Positions 18,583-29,100 of a stretch of 64,000 bases of DNA are shown one piece after another. A model generated the notes under the pieces. It was not told where the DNA came from. It worked only from the letters and a program-made list of their open reading frames with translations, and did no database searches. The stretch is taken from NCBI RefSeq assembly GCF_002895435.1, contig NZ_POYJ01000010.1, positions 62,001 through 126,000 on the forward strand. The letters run 5' to 3'. Origin of the DNA: Aquimarina sediminis (GTDB lineage Bacteria; Bacteroidota; Bacteroidia; Flavobacteriales; Flavobacteriaceae). The first letter of the stretch is position 1, and each line of letters begins with the position of its first letter. Position numbers and translations under genes: made by a program.

Positions 18583-19635
18583 TCTGTACTTTTATAAGTA
18601 TAGCATTATGTGATGATTTTTTAGGATCATTGTAATGCTTTGCAGATATTATAATTAGTTATTATGTGCTTCATAAAAAGAACCGATACATCATTACTGA
18701 CTGATTGTAATCAACTTTATTTGCTTAACACATCTATCCTTTAATAGTTATCGGACTGGGCGTGGTTTGGGCAAAACAAAGAATATTACCAAATAGGAAA
18801 GTGTATACGATACTAGTAAAGGTTAAGAACCTTAAAAAAAAGTTGTCATTTTTTTAAGAACCATCTAATCTTTTAAGGGTGTCCGGTGAAAATTTTAGTA
18901 GAATAAAAATCATAGGTTTATCGGTTTTAAGGAATTAGTATTAAAGAAGTCTTTTGACTCGCCATTTTTTTTTATCTTCGATGGTTAAACTTAAAGATTT
19001 TATACTATATAAAATCAACTAAAGCTATTAATTCTGTTTTTAACATTTAAAAAATAAAAATTTAAAAGGTCAAAACGTTATTTAAATAGGGGTTTGCCGT
19101 AAAAAAGCACAAATAATTGTACTATTTGTTACCTAAGTTAATCTAAATTTTGTTATTCACCAAAAAAACCTGATTGTTCTCAGTATTGATCTTCGCCCAT
19201 TTACATCGCAAAAATGATGAGCGTATATTCTTACAAATCATTTCTAGTCAAGTAATAATAACTTCTTACACTTTGTAATTTATCCTTTAATATTTACTAA
19301 ATACAGGCTCTAAAAAGTTAAAAATTTAACATAAATTAAAAGTAACAATGTCAAATTATCGTTCTCAAAACAGTATGAATAGAAATGATTTTTTTTACTA
19401 CATTCCTTGCGATCCTCTTAAAAAAATAGAAGATTACTTTAGTCTTTATTTAAAGAGCAACATAGAGCTTAATTTAATTTTTAGTTAAAACTCATTTTCA
19501 GTTCAACTATCAAAAATTACCATTCGTCTACACTAAATAGCCTGTTCGACGAAAGAGATCATAAACATACCATAAAAAAGAACATCTTTGGTATTGTCAG
19601 AAATCAATTCTGACTAAACCTAAAACACTGAAACA
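18583..19635. other. Long divergent intergenic region
   Basis: About 1.05 kb separates the minus-strand TOMM operon from the plus-strand signalling genes, so it should carry both promoters. I found no exact TAnnTTTG box at a good distance for either. An A/T-rich hairpin lies at 18831-18858 (CTTAAAAAAA / TTTTTTTAAG). The only open frame with an ATG worth noting is the 46-codon one at 19348-19488, listed separately. No tRNA or insertion sequence was seen. Confidence 0.5.
19348..19488 (+). CDS. Possible 46-aa small protein, unknown
   Basis: An ATG-initiated frame preceded by an A-rich stretch (AAATTAAAAGTAACA), as is common before Bacteroidota starts. It encodes MSNYRSQNSMNRNDFFYYIP then CDPLKKIEDYFSLYLKSN and ends LNLIFS. 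It has one Cys, no TM segment and no known family. It lies 147 bp before the receiver gene. It may be a genuine small protein or chance; composition alone cannot decide. Confidence 0.25.
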   Translation: MSNYRSQNSMNRNDFFYYIPCDPLKKIEDYFSLYLKSNIELNLIFS

Positions 19636-20043
19636 ATGAGTCTTACCTTTTTATTAATAGATGACGATGAAATAGAACGATTAAAATTTGCACGAGTTTT
19701 ACACAAAAATGATTACCCTCATAAGGTTATAGAGGCTAAAAATGGTGAAGAAGCTTTGGACATATTAGCGCAAAAGGACAAGCAGCCAGATTTAATCTTT
19801 CTAGACCTGAACATGCCAAAAATGAATGGATTAGAATTTCTTAGTGCGCTTAAATCAAATCAAGAATTACGATACATCCCAGTAATCATCTTAAGTACAT
19901 CAAATAATCACAAAGATCTTAAAGAAGCGTATAAAATTGGGGCAGCTGGCTATATTGTTAAACCTCTAAAATATGAGGATTATACTCACAAAATAAAGTG
20001 TTTAATTGAGTATTGGAGTGTTAATGAACTTTTAAAAATATAA
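19636..20043 (+). CDS. Single-domain response regulator (CheY/Rcp1-like receiver)
   Basis: A 135-aa stand-alone receiver. The acidic pocket is D9-D11 (LLIDDDE), the phosphoacceptor is D57 (LIFLDLNMPKMNG), the signalling Ser/Thr lies in IILSTS and the conserved Lys in KPLKYEDY. There is no output domain. It resembles the small receivers that pair with PAS or phytochrome histidine kinases. It lies 219 bp before the H-NOX gene on the same strand, so it may be a phosphate sink or second target for the histidine kinases downstream. Confidence 0.9.
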   Translation: MSLTFLLIDDDEIERLKFARVLHKNDYPHKVIEAKNGEEALDILAQKDKQPDLIFLDLNMPKMNGLEFLSALKSNQELRYIPVIILSTSNNHKDLKEAYKIGAAGYIVKPLKYEDYTHKIKCLIEYWSVNELLKI

Positions 20044-20262
20044 TCTATATCTTTATGAATACATAGTATTAAATGTAAATATATTGTCATTGTAGTAGTT
20101 CTTATCCGTTTTTATGCCCCAAACTAAGAAAACATCAGTTCTAATTAAGTTTTTTGATTAGAAGGTACTGATAACTACCCCTACGTAATTTTCTTTCAAA
20201 ATCAGTACACATTATCTGTATTGAGGTATAAAAACATCTAATCTTAAAAAGTTTTTAATCAG

Positions 20263-20808
20263 ATGAAAGGAATAGTATTTACAGAATTTTTAGATCTAGT
20301 CGAAAATAAATTTGGTCTGGCAGTAGTTGACAAAATCATACAACAGGCTGATCTCCCCTCTCAGGGAGCCTATACAGCAATCGGTACTTACAATTTTTCT
20401 GAAATGTTGAGCCTGCTACAACATCTTAGTGAGCATACTCAATTAAGTATAGATGACCTGCTTCTTACCTATGCCGAGCATTTTTTCGCTGTCTTGGCTA
20501 ATAGTTACCCAGGCTTAATTGATAAGTATAATGATCCTATAGAGCTTTTATCTTCTATAGAAAACCACATCCATGTCGAAGTACAAAAAATATATCCAGA
20601 TGCAGAGCTCCCCACTTTTGAAATAATAGAAAAAAGTGATTCTAAGCTAGTTATGATCTACAAATCCAGTAGAGCTATGTATAGTTTTGGGTTAGGATTA
20701 ATGAATAAAACTTTTGAGCATTTTGACTCCTCTGCAGAAATCACCTTTGAGAAATTAGTATCAGACGGAACAGAAGTGAAATTTAGCATTGTTAAGACGA
20801 ATGGATAA
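20263..20808 (+). CDS. H-NOX (heme nitric oxide-binding) sensor protein
   Basis: A 181-aa stand-alone H-NOX domain. The proximal heme ligand is predicted as H104 (NHIHVEVQKIYPDAELPTF), and the propionate-binding YxSxR motif is Y133/S135/R137 (MIYKSSR). The position that is Tyr140 in the oxygen-binding Thermoanaerobacter protein aligns with F142 here, which predicts an NO-selective sensor that does not hold oxygen. Its last codons overlap the start of the next gene, a PAS histidine kinase, by 8 nt. This is the typical arrangement in which H-NOX controls kinase activity in the cytoplasm. Confidence 0.93.
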   Translation: MKGIVFTEFLDLVENKFGLAVVDKIIQQADLPSQGAYTAIGTYNFSEMLSLLQHLSEHTQLSIDDLLLTYAEHFFAVLANSYPGLIDKYNDPIELLSSIENHIHVEVQKIYPDAELPTFEIIEKSDSKLVMIYKSSRAMYSFGLGLMNKTFEHFDSSAEITFEKLVSDGTEVKFSIVKTNG

Positions 20809-22396
20809 TGAAAGCATATACATATTAAAAAGAGCACTACAGCGGGAGAGAGCCGCCCGAAAACAAGCTGAAAAAATCCTTGAGGACAAATCCCGTGAGC
20901 TCTATCAGCGTACACAAGAATTAAAAGAAAGTAACGAAAAACTAGAAGACCTTGTTGACAAAAAAGAAGTAAAATTGCAAAAGGTATTTGATAATTTATT
21001 AGATGCTTATGTACAAATGGATATTTTTGGAAATGTCATCGAAATGAATCATGCAGCCAAAAAATTATTTGGATACGATATTTCAAAAGAAAAGCTCAAT
21101 GTTGTAAAGCTAATCTATAAAGAAGATTATAAATACGCTATAAAATCTTTTCAAGAATTAATGACAAAGGGATCTTTTTCTGACTATCGCGCCAGAGTAT
21201 ACACAAAAAATAATGGAGTACGAACAGTTCATATCAATGCCAGTCTTCTTTTTGATAAAAATAAAACACCGCTTGGCGCACAAGGGATTGTCACCGATAT
21301 CACAGAAGAACTAGAGCGAAAAAGAATATTCGAAGAACAAAAACAAAAACTCTCTGTTATTGTAGAAAATTCTTCTCTGGGGATTGTATTAACTCAATTT
21401 GGAAAAATCGTTCAAACCAATAATGCATTTCAAAAATTGCTTGGATACACTCAAGAAGAGCTCCTTAAAAAAGAAATTAGAGATATTTCTATAAAGGATG
21501 AATATGACTCTGTAGCTAGCAAAATAGAAAAAATAAATACTGGAGAAATTGACAACTTCTCTATTAACAAAAGGTATCTAAAACGTAATGGATCATCATT
21601 TTGGGCAAAAACAAATGTGGCTGCTGTAAGAAATCCTATTGGAGATATACAATATCAAGTTTCTTTTATTGAAGATATCACAGCACAATTAGAACTTGAA
21701 GAACAAAGAGAACAATTAGTTACAAATCTCGAAAAAACAAATCAGGAGCTTAAAGATTATGCGCATATTGTTTCTCATGACCTAAAATCCCCTCTTAGAA
21801 GTATTAATGCCCTGGTAAATTGGATTAAAGAAGATCATGTTGATGTACTTGATAAAGAAGGGGTTCATCATTTTAATATGATAGAAAAAACATTAGAAAA
21901 GATGGAAGATCTTATTAATGACATCCTGAGCTATTCTAGTGTAAGTAATATGGAAAACTTAGAATCTAAAAAAATTGATCTAAATACTCTTGTTTCAGAA
22001 ATAATGAACATCTTGTTAATTCCAGAAAACATGACTATTACTATCAAGAATGAGCTTCCGACTATCAAAGGAGATTCAACCAGAATACAGCAGCTTTTCC
22101 AGAATTTGATCGGTAATGCTCTTATTTATAACGATAAAGAAAAAGGGATAATCGAAATAGATTATGAAGACAAAAAAACACACTACCTCTTCAGTATTAA
22201 AGATAATGGTGTCGGGGTAAAAAAGGAACATTATGATAAAATATTTAAGATGTTTCAATCTGTTGGTGATAACGAAAACTCATCTGGGGTTGGACTCGCA
22301 ATTGTCAAAAAAATAATAGACCTCTATGAGGGTGAAATATGGATTGAAAGCACAACAGGAAAAGGAACCACCTTCTTTTTTACACTTAAAAAGTAA
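20801..22396 (+). CDS. PAS domain histidine kinase, H-NOX-coupled
   Basis: A soluble hybrid-free histidine kinase of 531 aa from the ATG at 20801; the longer frame from 20789 begins with TTG inside the H-NOX gene. Residues about 5-58 are coiled coil (RALQRERAARKQAEKI). Two PAS domains follow (about 60-170 and 185-300, the second followed by a PAC-type segment FIEDIT), then HisKA with phosphoacceptor H326 (IVSHDLKSPLRS), and HATPase_c with N box NLIGNALIYND and G boxes DNGVGV and GVGLAI. There is no TM segment, so it senses intracellular signals. The overlap with H-NOX implies translational coupling and a physical complex. The transmitter is closely similar to that of the kinase at 23540. Confidence 0.92.
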   Translation: MDNESIYILKRALQRERAARKQAEKILEDKSRELYQRTQELKESNEKLEDLVDKKEVKLQKVFDNLLDAYVQMDIFGNVIEMNHAAKKLFGYDISKEKLNVVKLIYKEDYKYAIKSFQELMTKGSFSDYRARVYTKNNGVRTVHINASLLFDKNKTPLGAQGIVTDITEELERKRIFEEQKQKLSVIVENSSLGIVLTQFGKIVQTNNAFQKLLGYTQEELLKKEIRDISIKDEYDSVASKIEKINTGEIDNFSINKRYLKRNGSSFWAKTNVAAVRNPIGDIQYQVSFIEDITAQLELEEQREQLVTNLEKTNQELKDYAHIVSHDLKSPLRSINALVNWIKEDHVDVLDKEGVHHFNMIEKTLEKMEDLINDILSYSSVSNMENLESKKIDLNTLVSEIMNILLIPENMTITIKNELPTIKGDSTRIQQLFQNLIGNALIYNDKEKGIIEIDYEDKKTHYLFSIKDNGVGVKKEHYDKIFKMFQSVGDNENSSGVGLAIVKKIIDLYEGEIWIESTTGKGTTFFFTLKK

Positions 22397-22401
22397 ACAC
22401 T

Positions 22402-23538
22402 ATGAGATTTCAACAGTTCGAAAAGAAAAAAAATCAAGAATGGATTCCTGTAGTAACTACAGACAAAAAACTAAAAAACCCTTTGGTTCTGGTTTTTGGA
22501 AATCGATATGAGCTAGAACACCCCGAGATCTATAATGAAGTTAAAACATTGTTTCCAGACGGAGAAATTGTTATAGGATCTACAGCCGGAGAAATTATTG
22601 GCGGAAAGGTGTATGATGATTCAATAACCCTAACAGCTATAGAGTTTGAAAAAAGCACCTATGCTATATTTCGAGAAAATAGTATCGATAATAATAAAGA
22701 TGCCATACAATTGGGAAATAAGCTCATCCAAAAAGTTAATAAAGAAGGGCTAAAACATATATTCATTGTCTCTGAAGGGAGTTTTGTAAACGGCTCAGCA
22801 CTGATAGAAGGTCTAGAAACAAAAATTGATAATGTAGCGATAACAGGAGGTCTTTGTGGAGACGACTCCAGATTTGAAAAAACAATTACTGGTTATAATG
22901 AACCCCCAAAAGAAGGAGAAGTTGTTTTAATTGCTTTTTATGGTGAATCCCTCGAGATTAGCTATGCGCAATACGGTGGCTGGACTCCTTTTGGACCGGA
23001 ACGAATTATTACTAAATCCGATCAAAATATCCTGCACGAATTAGATAATAAACCTGCATTGGATTTGTATAAAAAGTATCTAGGTGACAAAGCTGCCGAG
23101 CTTCCTCAATCAGCATTGCTATATCCATTAAGTGTTAAATCTAAGGACAAAAAAGAATCTATTGTAAGAACAATTTTATCTATAGACGAAAAAACCAACA
23201 CAATGACACTAGCAGGAGATGTTCCCGAAGGTTCTGTAGTACAACTAATGATGGGACATATAGACCATATTGTAGATGGGGCTCAACTAGCAGCCGAAAT
23301 AGGTATGAAAAACCGAAAAACCAAGCCAGATCTGGCACTACTGGTTAGCTGTATCGGTCGAAAACTTGTTATGGATCAACGTGTCGAAGAAGAAGTAGAA
23401 GAGGTTATAGAATCAATTGGCTCTCAGGCAATTGTTGCAGGGTTTTATTCTTATGGTGAATTAGCACCCTTCGCAGGAAAAAACTCGAGTTGTGAGCTAC
23501 ATAACCAAACGATGACATTAACCTTATTTAGTGAATAA
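22402..23538 (+). CDS. FIST domain sensor protein (NosP-like candidate)
   Basis: A 378-aa protein with FIST_N (about 25-215; IVIGSTAGEIIGGKVYDDSI, ITGGLCGDDSRF) and FIST_C (about 220-360; LALLVSCIGRKLVM, AGFYSYGELAPF). FIST proteins are intracellular ligand sensors. One branch, NosP, binds heme and NO and acts on partner histidine kinases. Here it sits between two kinases in an operon that already has H-NOX, which supports an NO or amino acid sensing role. I cannot tell from sequence whether it binds heme. It starts 5 bp after the first kinase and ends 1 bp before the second. Confidence 0.88.
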   Translation: MRFQQFEKKKNQEWIPVVTTDKKLKNPLVLVFGNRYELEHPEIYNEVKTLFPDGEIVIGSTAGEIIGGKVYDDSITLTAIEFEKSTYAIFRENSIDNNKDAIQLGNKLIQKVNKEGLKHIFIVSEGSFVNGSALIEGLETKIDNVAITGGLCGDDSRFEKTITGYNEPPKEGEVVLIAFYGESLEISYAQYGGWTPFGPERIITKSDQNILHELDNKPALDLYKKYLGDKAAELPQSALLYPLSVKSKDKKESIVRTILSIDEKTNTMTLAGDVPEGSVVQLMMGHIDHIVDGAQLAAEIGMKNRKTKPDLALLVSCIGRKLVMDQRVEEEVEEVIESIGSQAIVAGFYSYGELAPFAGKNSSCELHNQTMTLTLFSE

Positions 23539-23539
23539 T

Positions 23540-24595
23540 ATGCATTCATTATTAGCTAGACAAATTAAAAAGCTTTTGGGTACAGAGCATACTGAATCCC
23601 CAAAAATTAAAGAGTTTTTAAGTGCTATTGATAGATCATACAATAACTATGAAGATCAACTAGCCATGTTACAACGTGCAATGTCCATAAGTTCTAAAGA
23701 ACTATTTGATGCTAATCAACAACTTCAGCAAGAAGCTGAACAACAGAAACAAGTTATTGCCAGTTTAACAGATGCAACAAGAATATTACAGACCATAACT
23801 TTTAAAAATACCAAAGAAGGGAAAAATGGAAGTGAACTTTCAGGAATTGAACTCGCTGTTATGATCGAAGAACAAGCAGTACAAATTTCTGAAATCGAAA
23901 AACAACGAGAATTATTACTTAAAGATCTAGAAAAAAGTAATAAAGAACTAAATGATTATGCTCATGTAGTATCTCATGATTTAAAATCACCGCTAAGAAG
24001 CGTTAATACCCTAATCAACTGGATTAAAGAAAGTAATGACGGGAAATTAGAAACCGACACTCAAAAAAACCTAGAGCTAATTGACCAAAATATTGAGAAA
24101 ATGGATAACCTGATTAGTGGTATTCTAGAATACTCTGTAATTGATGATAAAACAAGAAATCTAGAGTCTTATATCGATCTAAATGATTTGATTAAAGAAG
24201 TAACAAGTTTAATACACATCCCTGAACATATCAAAATTGATGTGCACCATACACTTCCGGTTATTTATGCAGACGAGTCTAGAATAAAACAAGTGTTTCA
24301 GAATTTGTTTACTAATGCTATTAGCGCAATTGACAAAGATAACGGAGAAATAACTGTTTTTCATGAAGAAACGATAGATTTCTGGAAATTTGGCATTAAA
24401 GATAACGGCAAAGGAATCTCTAAAAAATATCACAATAAGATATTTGAAATATTTCAAAGTCTTGATGATCAAAAGAAATCGACAGGTATTGGTTTGTCGA
24501 TTGTAAAAAAAATAGTAGAATTTTATAATGGTAAAATTTGGATAGAATCAGAAGAAGGTCTAGGAACTACCTTCTATTTAACACTAAAAAAATAG
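23540..24595 (+). CDS. Cytoplasmic histidine kinase, FIST-coupled
   Basis: 351 aa from the ATG at 23540, which follows the FIST stop by one base; the GTG at 23531 is an alternative. The N-terminal ~130 residues are helical, with coiled coil around 50-80 and 110-140 and no named sensor domain. HisKA has H146 (VVSHDLKSPLRS). HATPase_c has NLFTNAISAID, DNGKGI and GIGLSI. The transmitter is a paralog of the kinase at 20801. Lack of its own sensor suggests that it takes input from the FIST protein encoded just before it. It feeds the HPt encoded 3 bp later. Confidence 0.92.
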   Translation: MHSLLARQIKKLLGTEHTESPKIKEFLSAIDRSYNNYEDQLAMLQRAMSISSKELFDANQQLQQEAEQQKQVIASLTDATRILQTITFKNTKEGKNGSELSGIELAVMIEEQAVQISEIEKQRELLLKDLEKSNKELNDYAHVVSHDLKSPLRSVNTLINWIKESNDGKLETDTQKNLELIDQNIEKMDNLISGILEYSVIDDKTRNLESYIDLNDLIKEVTSLIHIPEHIKIDVHHTLPVIYADESRIKQVFQNLFTNAISAIDKDNGEITVFHEETIDFWKFGIKDNGKGISKKYHNKIFEIFQSLDDQKKSTGIGLSIVKKIVEFYNGKIWIESEEGLGTTFYLTLKK

Positions 24596-24598
24596 TAT

Positions 24599-24919
24599 AT
24601 GAACGAAGCCCCAAACTTAGTATACATCAAAGAGCTGGCAGATGGCTCTAAAGATTTTGAACAGAAATTAATTGCGATCATAACTCGTGAATTTGCCGAA
24701 GAAAAAAATGAGTTTTTCGAAAATTATAATGGAAAACTATACCTTAAAACAGCAGAAAATGTGCATAAAATAAAACATAAAATAGGAATGCTAGGCTTTG
24801 AAAAAGGATATCAGACAGCTGTAGATTTTGAAGAGGGGCTAAAAGAGAATGATCCTTCGTTATATTCAAAATTTATCTTAATTTTAGAGTCTATAGAACA
24901 TTTTCTTAAAACCCTTTAA
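24599..24919 (+). CDS. HPt domain phosphotransfer protein
   Basis: A 106-aa single HPt domain. The phosphoacceptor His lies in the helix VHKIKHKIGMLGFEKGYQTA, which follows the HPt pattern H-x-[IL]-K-[GHS] with the later G-F/x-x-L element. It should shuttle phosphate from the two kinases to the LytTR regulator encoded 14 bp downstream and perhaps to the receiver at 19636. Confidence 0.82.
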   Translation: MNEAPNLVYIKELADGSKDFEQKLIAIITREFAEEKNEFFENYNGKLYLKTAENVHKIKHKIGMLGFEKGYQTAVDFEEGLKENDPSLYSKFILILESIEHFLKTL

Positions 24920-24933
24920 AAAACCAACTTAGT

Positions 24934-25653
24934 ATGAATTGCATTATTATTGATGATGAGGAAACCGCTAGAGTAATTATCCAACAGCTATGTTCGCAAG
25001 TAGATAAGCTTAATGTTGTACAGGATTTCCCTAATGCAATTCAGGCTATCAAGTTTTTAAACAAAGAAGAGGTAGATCTTATATTTTTGGATATTCACAT
25101 GCCGGATTTTACAGGTTTTGACTTTATCGACACTCTAAAAAATCCTCCTAAGATTATCTTAACTACTTCTGACAAAGATTTTGCTTTAGAAGCTTTCGAG
25201 TATGATTGCATCATAGACTATTTGGTAAAACCCATAACATTACCGCGGTTTATTAAAGCTATCCAAAAAGCAGAAAGCACGCCAGCTGTTTCTCCTTCAG
25301 CTGCTTCCGTAGAACAGGCAACAGCCACCTCATCAGCAGAAGAAAATGAACTTTATATTAATATAGACAGGAGGCTGATTAAAATAAACATCCCTACCAT
25401 CAATCTTATTGAAGCCAAAGGTGATTATGTCCTGATCAAAACCGAAAAACAAAACTATACCGTTCATTCTACATTAAAAAAGGTAGAAGAAAAACTTCCT
25501 GATGATCTTTTTTTGAAAGTACATCGATCTTATATCATTAATATCAAAAAAATTATAGACATCGAAGATAATAGTGTGCTAATCGCCAAAGATGTAATCC
25601 CTGTGAGTCGTTCTAATCGCCCCGAATTGATGAAGCGCCTAAACATGCTTTAA
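24934..25653 (+). CDS. LytTR family response regulator
   Basis: A 239-aa transcription regulator. Receiver about 1-118 with D7-D8 and phosphoacceptor D53 (LIFLDIHMPDFTGFD). An Ala/Ser/Thr-rich linker covers about 125-145. The LytTR DNA-binding domain covers about 148-237 (INLIEAKGDYVLIKTEKQ, FLKVHRSYIINIKKI, IPVSRS). It is the output of the NO-sensing relay. LytTR domains bind pairs of short sites spaced about two helical turns apart, and an array with a 21-bp period starts 92 bp after its stop codon. Confidence 0.94.
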   Translation: MNCIIIDDEETARVIIQQLCSQVDKLNVVQDFPNAIQAIKFLNKEEVDLIFLDIHMPDFTGFDFIDTLKNPPKIILTTSDKDFALEAFEYDCIIDYLVKPITLPRFIKAIQKAESTPAVSPSAASVEQATATSSAEENELYINIDRRLIKINIPTINLIEAKGDYVLIKTEKQNYTVHSTLKKVEEKLPDDLFLKVHRSYIINIKKIIDIEDNSVLIAKDVIPVSRSNRPELMKRLNML

Positions 25654-25744
25654 GTGTATTAGATATTCTTTTAGGTATCGTATTAAATACCTTTCAAATA
25701 CAATTCAACAATTCTAAAAAGAATTATAATATATAACAGAAACA

Positions 25745-25912
25745 CTTCTGCAATTGTCAAGCATGTTTTGAGTTTTAAAAGATAACCTTCAAGATTAGTC
25801 AAACACTCTTCAATAATATTCAAACGTACTTCAAGAATTGATAAATTTAGATCAATATTTATCAAATGCATTTCAAAATTGATCAAACATACTTCAAGAA
25901 TTGGTAAATACT
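25745..25912. repeat. Array of eight degenerate 21-bp tandem repeats
   Basis: Eight consecutive 21-bp units start at 25745, 25766, 25787, 25808, 25829, 25850, 25871 and 25892, with a partial ninth at 25913. The clearest units read CTTCAAGAATTGATAAATTT, CTTCAAGAATTGGTAAATAC and TTTCAAAATTGATCAAACAT. On the minus strand each has TTGAA and, about ten bases on, GTTTGA, so similar half-sites face the same side of the helix. The rest of the gap 25654-26192 holds no gene. The minus strand is open through the array and would give a heptad pattern E-x-x-L-x-x-[LIF], but the frame begins with TTG and has no good start. A regulatory array for the adjacent LytTR protein is my preferred reading (inference). 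Confidence 0.75.
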
Positions 25913-26192
25913 CTTCGTGGCAGGGCAATATCGTTTTGTATACTAGTAAGTGCTACCTAAGATTAATCAAAATAAAATAATTGAACACCTGTTTTCTATC
26001 CCCCTTTATCTTTCCCAAAATACTTTTATATGTAAAATAACACCTCATTATCAGCACATTACAACCAGTATTTTATTTATCGATCTTCATAAACCACTCA
26101 TCTACAACCTACTACCACTTATCGAATAACTACTCTCTCAAAAGCTAGTATAGGCTAATTTTAGGTATCTAAAAACCTAAACCATTACAGAC

Positions 26193-29100
26193 ATGAAAAA
26201 AGTAACTACTCTTATAACAATATTAATAGCCTTATCCACGTACTCTCAACAATCCTTTGACTGCGATGAAGGCAATTTTTATCAAGTCATCTCAGGGGCT
26301 TTAAAAGCATATGATCCAATAACCGGATCCTATTCTGATGCTTTGCACACCTACGCTACCACTTATAATGCCGGTGGATATAACCCAGAAGACAATTATC
26401 TATATGCCATAAAAAAAGGTGATAAGCATTTACTTAGAATAGCAAAAGATATGATTGTAGATCTTGGAGCTGTTTCTGCTTCAGGGACAACAGTATTTGG
26501 AGGTGGTTATGCAGCGGATGTAGATGCAGATGGAAATCTTTGGGTTTACCAAAACAATACCAAAAAAACATTTCATAAAATAACGAATCTAAAAGACTAT
26601 GACGGATCTTCTGCTCCAGTGTTTGAAGTAATAGAAGCCGACCAAACTTCACCAAGTACCTGTGCAGATATTGCTTATATAAATGGTTCTTTTTATGGAG
26701 GAAGCAGAGGAAAACTTTACAAATGGGATCTGTCATCAGATACTCCTGTATTTTCACAAAAAACAGTAACCAATCTACCTACCAGTACTTTTGGTGCTGC
26801 CTATGCAGATGCGAACAACAGATTATATTTGTCTGATAACAGTGGAGGGTTATATCTTATCAACGATTATGAGAGTAGCACTCCTACAGCAACATTGCTT
26901 AATCTAACAGAAACCACAAATTCCAACGATGGTTTTAAATGTGCAAATGGAATTTCTCCATTAGATAAAGATCAAGATGGTGCACTGGACTCTATGGATG
27001 CAGACACCGATGGAGATGGCATTACAAATATAGTAGAATGTAAAGGTATTGATCCTTATGGAGATGCCGATGGTGATGACCTATACAACTACCTTGATGA
27101 TGACATTAGTGGTAATGGAGATAATGTAGTACAAGACACTTTTGACAGAGATAGTGATGGTATCCCTGATTTTATGGATATCGATTCTGATAACGATGGA
27201 ATATATGATATTGTAGAGGCAGGACAAGGAGATAAAGACACTAATAATGATGGGATCCATAATGCATCTGATACTAACTTTTTGGATTCTGATTTAGACG
27301 GGTTAGCAGATGCGTTTGATCCTGACCAGGGAAACTCATTTACTCCCATAGATACTGATGGCGATACTATTTATGATTGTTATGACATTGATTCTGACAA
27401 TGATGGTGTTGTAGATATTATAGAAGGTCAAAACAGTGCAACCTATCAAGGATTATCAGGTGTTGATGCCGATAGTGATGGTATGGATGATGCTTTTGAT
27501 AGCGATTACGGAGGAACTACGAATGGAACAATAAATACTGACGGTACTGATAACTACGATCATCTGGATACCGATTCTGATAACGATGGAATATCTGATA
27601 GTACCGAAGCTTATGATAGCGATGGTGATGGAGTTGCAGAAACAACAATTTCTGGGATTGATGATGATGAAGATGGATTAGATGACAATTTTGACTTAAG
27701 AAAAAGTAGTTTTGATCCTGAAAATGGAGGGCAAACGCCAGCTAGTTTTCCTTTGCCTCCAATATGTGACAGATACAACTATTTAGGGACTTTCACTTCA
27801 GATGGTACTCCTCTATATCTGGATGGACAGGACGTAGTAACACAAGAAACATTAGATTTGATAAATAATGCCCTACCAGAAGGATATCCTGTGCCAGATT
27901 TTAACCCTCATTATATTTCATCAGGATACGATACCGATGTAGAAGTATTAGAACAAGTAGATATCTGGGTCACTTTTGTAGGAGAAGGTGCAGGGTATAA
28001 AAACACACTTGGATTTTATACTTATGATCTTAATAATCCCTCACCATCAATACCTGCGCCAGAAGATATTACAATCGTTTTTCCTAACGTATCTGCTGTG
28101 GGAAGTGGCGGTGGATTACAGATAGGTGATAAAGTAAAAATAGGTACTTTCTCTGCCAATACAGGAATAGGATGGGTATTATTAGCCAATGCGTGGTCAG
28201 ATGGTTGTGTAGGAACAGGATACTGGCAATTACATTCTAATCCAGATTTTAATCCAGAAAGTAATGAGTCATTAAGACACCATAATGTATTATTATCTGA
28301 TCCTGATAATGAAAGAATAATATTAGGTTTTGAAGATATTAGAAGAGACTATGTTTCTTGCGATAATGATTTTAATGACGCACTATTCTATATCACCGGA
28401 AGTCCATATTCAGCTATTTCGACAAGCAATTGTGTAAACATAAATACAGCGACCAATGTAACTTCTGGAAACAATGGCGGACTAGAAAGTAACGGAGATC
28501 TGGCAAATTTAATCGCTAAGCGTAACTTTAACAGAACTAAAACTAATGCCGTTTTTAACACCAAAAAGGCGCAAAAAAGGTTTCAACCAGGAAAAAGATC
28601 TTATAAGTCTGCTAACGGAGAAGATCTAAGTATTCATTTTCCTAAAACAGGAATATTTGGCACAGAATCTACTCATGTATCGAGTCCAAAAGATTTATTG
28701 GGGATTACTAATGCCGAAGCCGTATTTTCTGTAGATTATTATCAAGGAGAAGAAAGAGTTGCTGTAGCACTTGCCACATCAACAAAAGGTTCTATCTATG
28801 ATCATTCAAAAACAATTTGCGATCGATTAAACGGATCCAAATTACTAGATGTAAGAACAGTAGACATCAAGAACCATACGATTATGAGCACAAAAATAGA
28901 GAGAGTTACAGGAGAAATAGAATATACGTTAACCTTCTCTATCAGAAAAGCTGAATTCGAAAATGAAATCTATAGTCTATGGAATATAGGGAACTATCCT
29001 GATGGAGATTATATAAACTTTCAGGTTTGGGGAGGATCAGTACCACAAGTAGCAAATATTGCCAATCATATCCTAGATTCTTTTACAATAAACAAGCCAT

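Noticed and set aside
25745..25912. CRISPR array
   Set aside because: The repeats are contiguous 21-bp units without spacers, degenerate between copies, and no cas genes are near.
25683..25928. 81-aa minus-strand frame with heptad pattern
   Set aside because: It starts with TTG and has no leader signal, and its pattern is explained by the 21-bp DNA repeat itself. Kept only as an alternative in the repeat finding.
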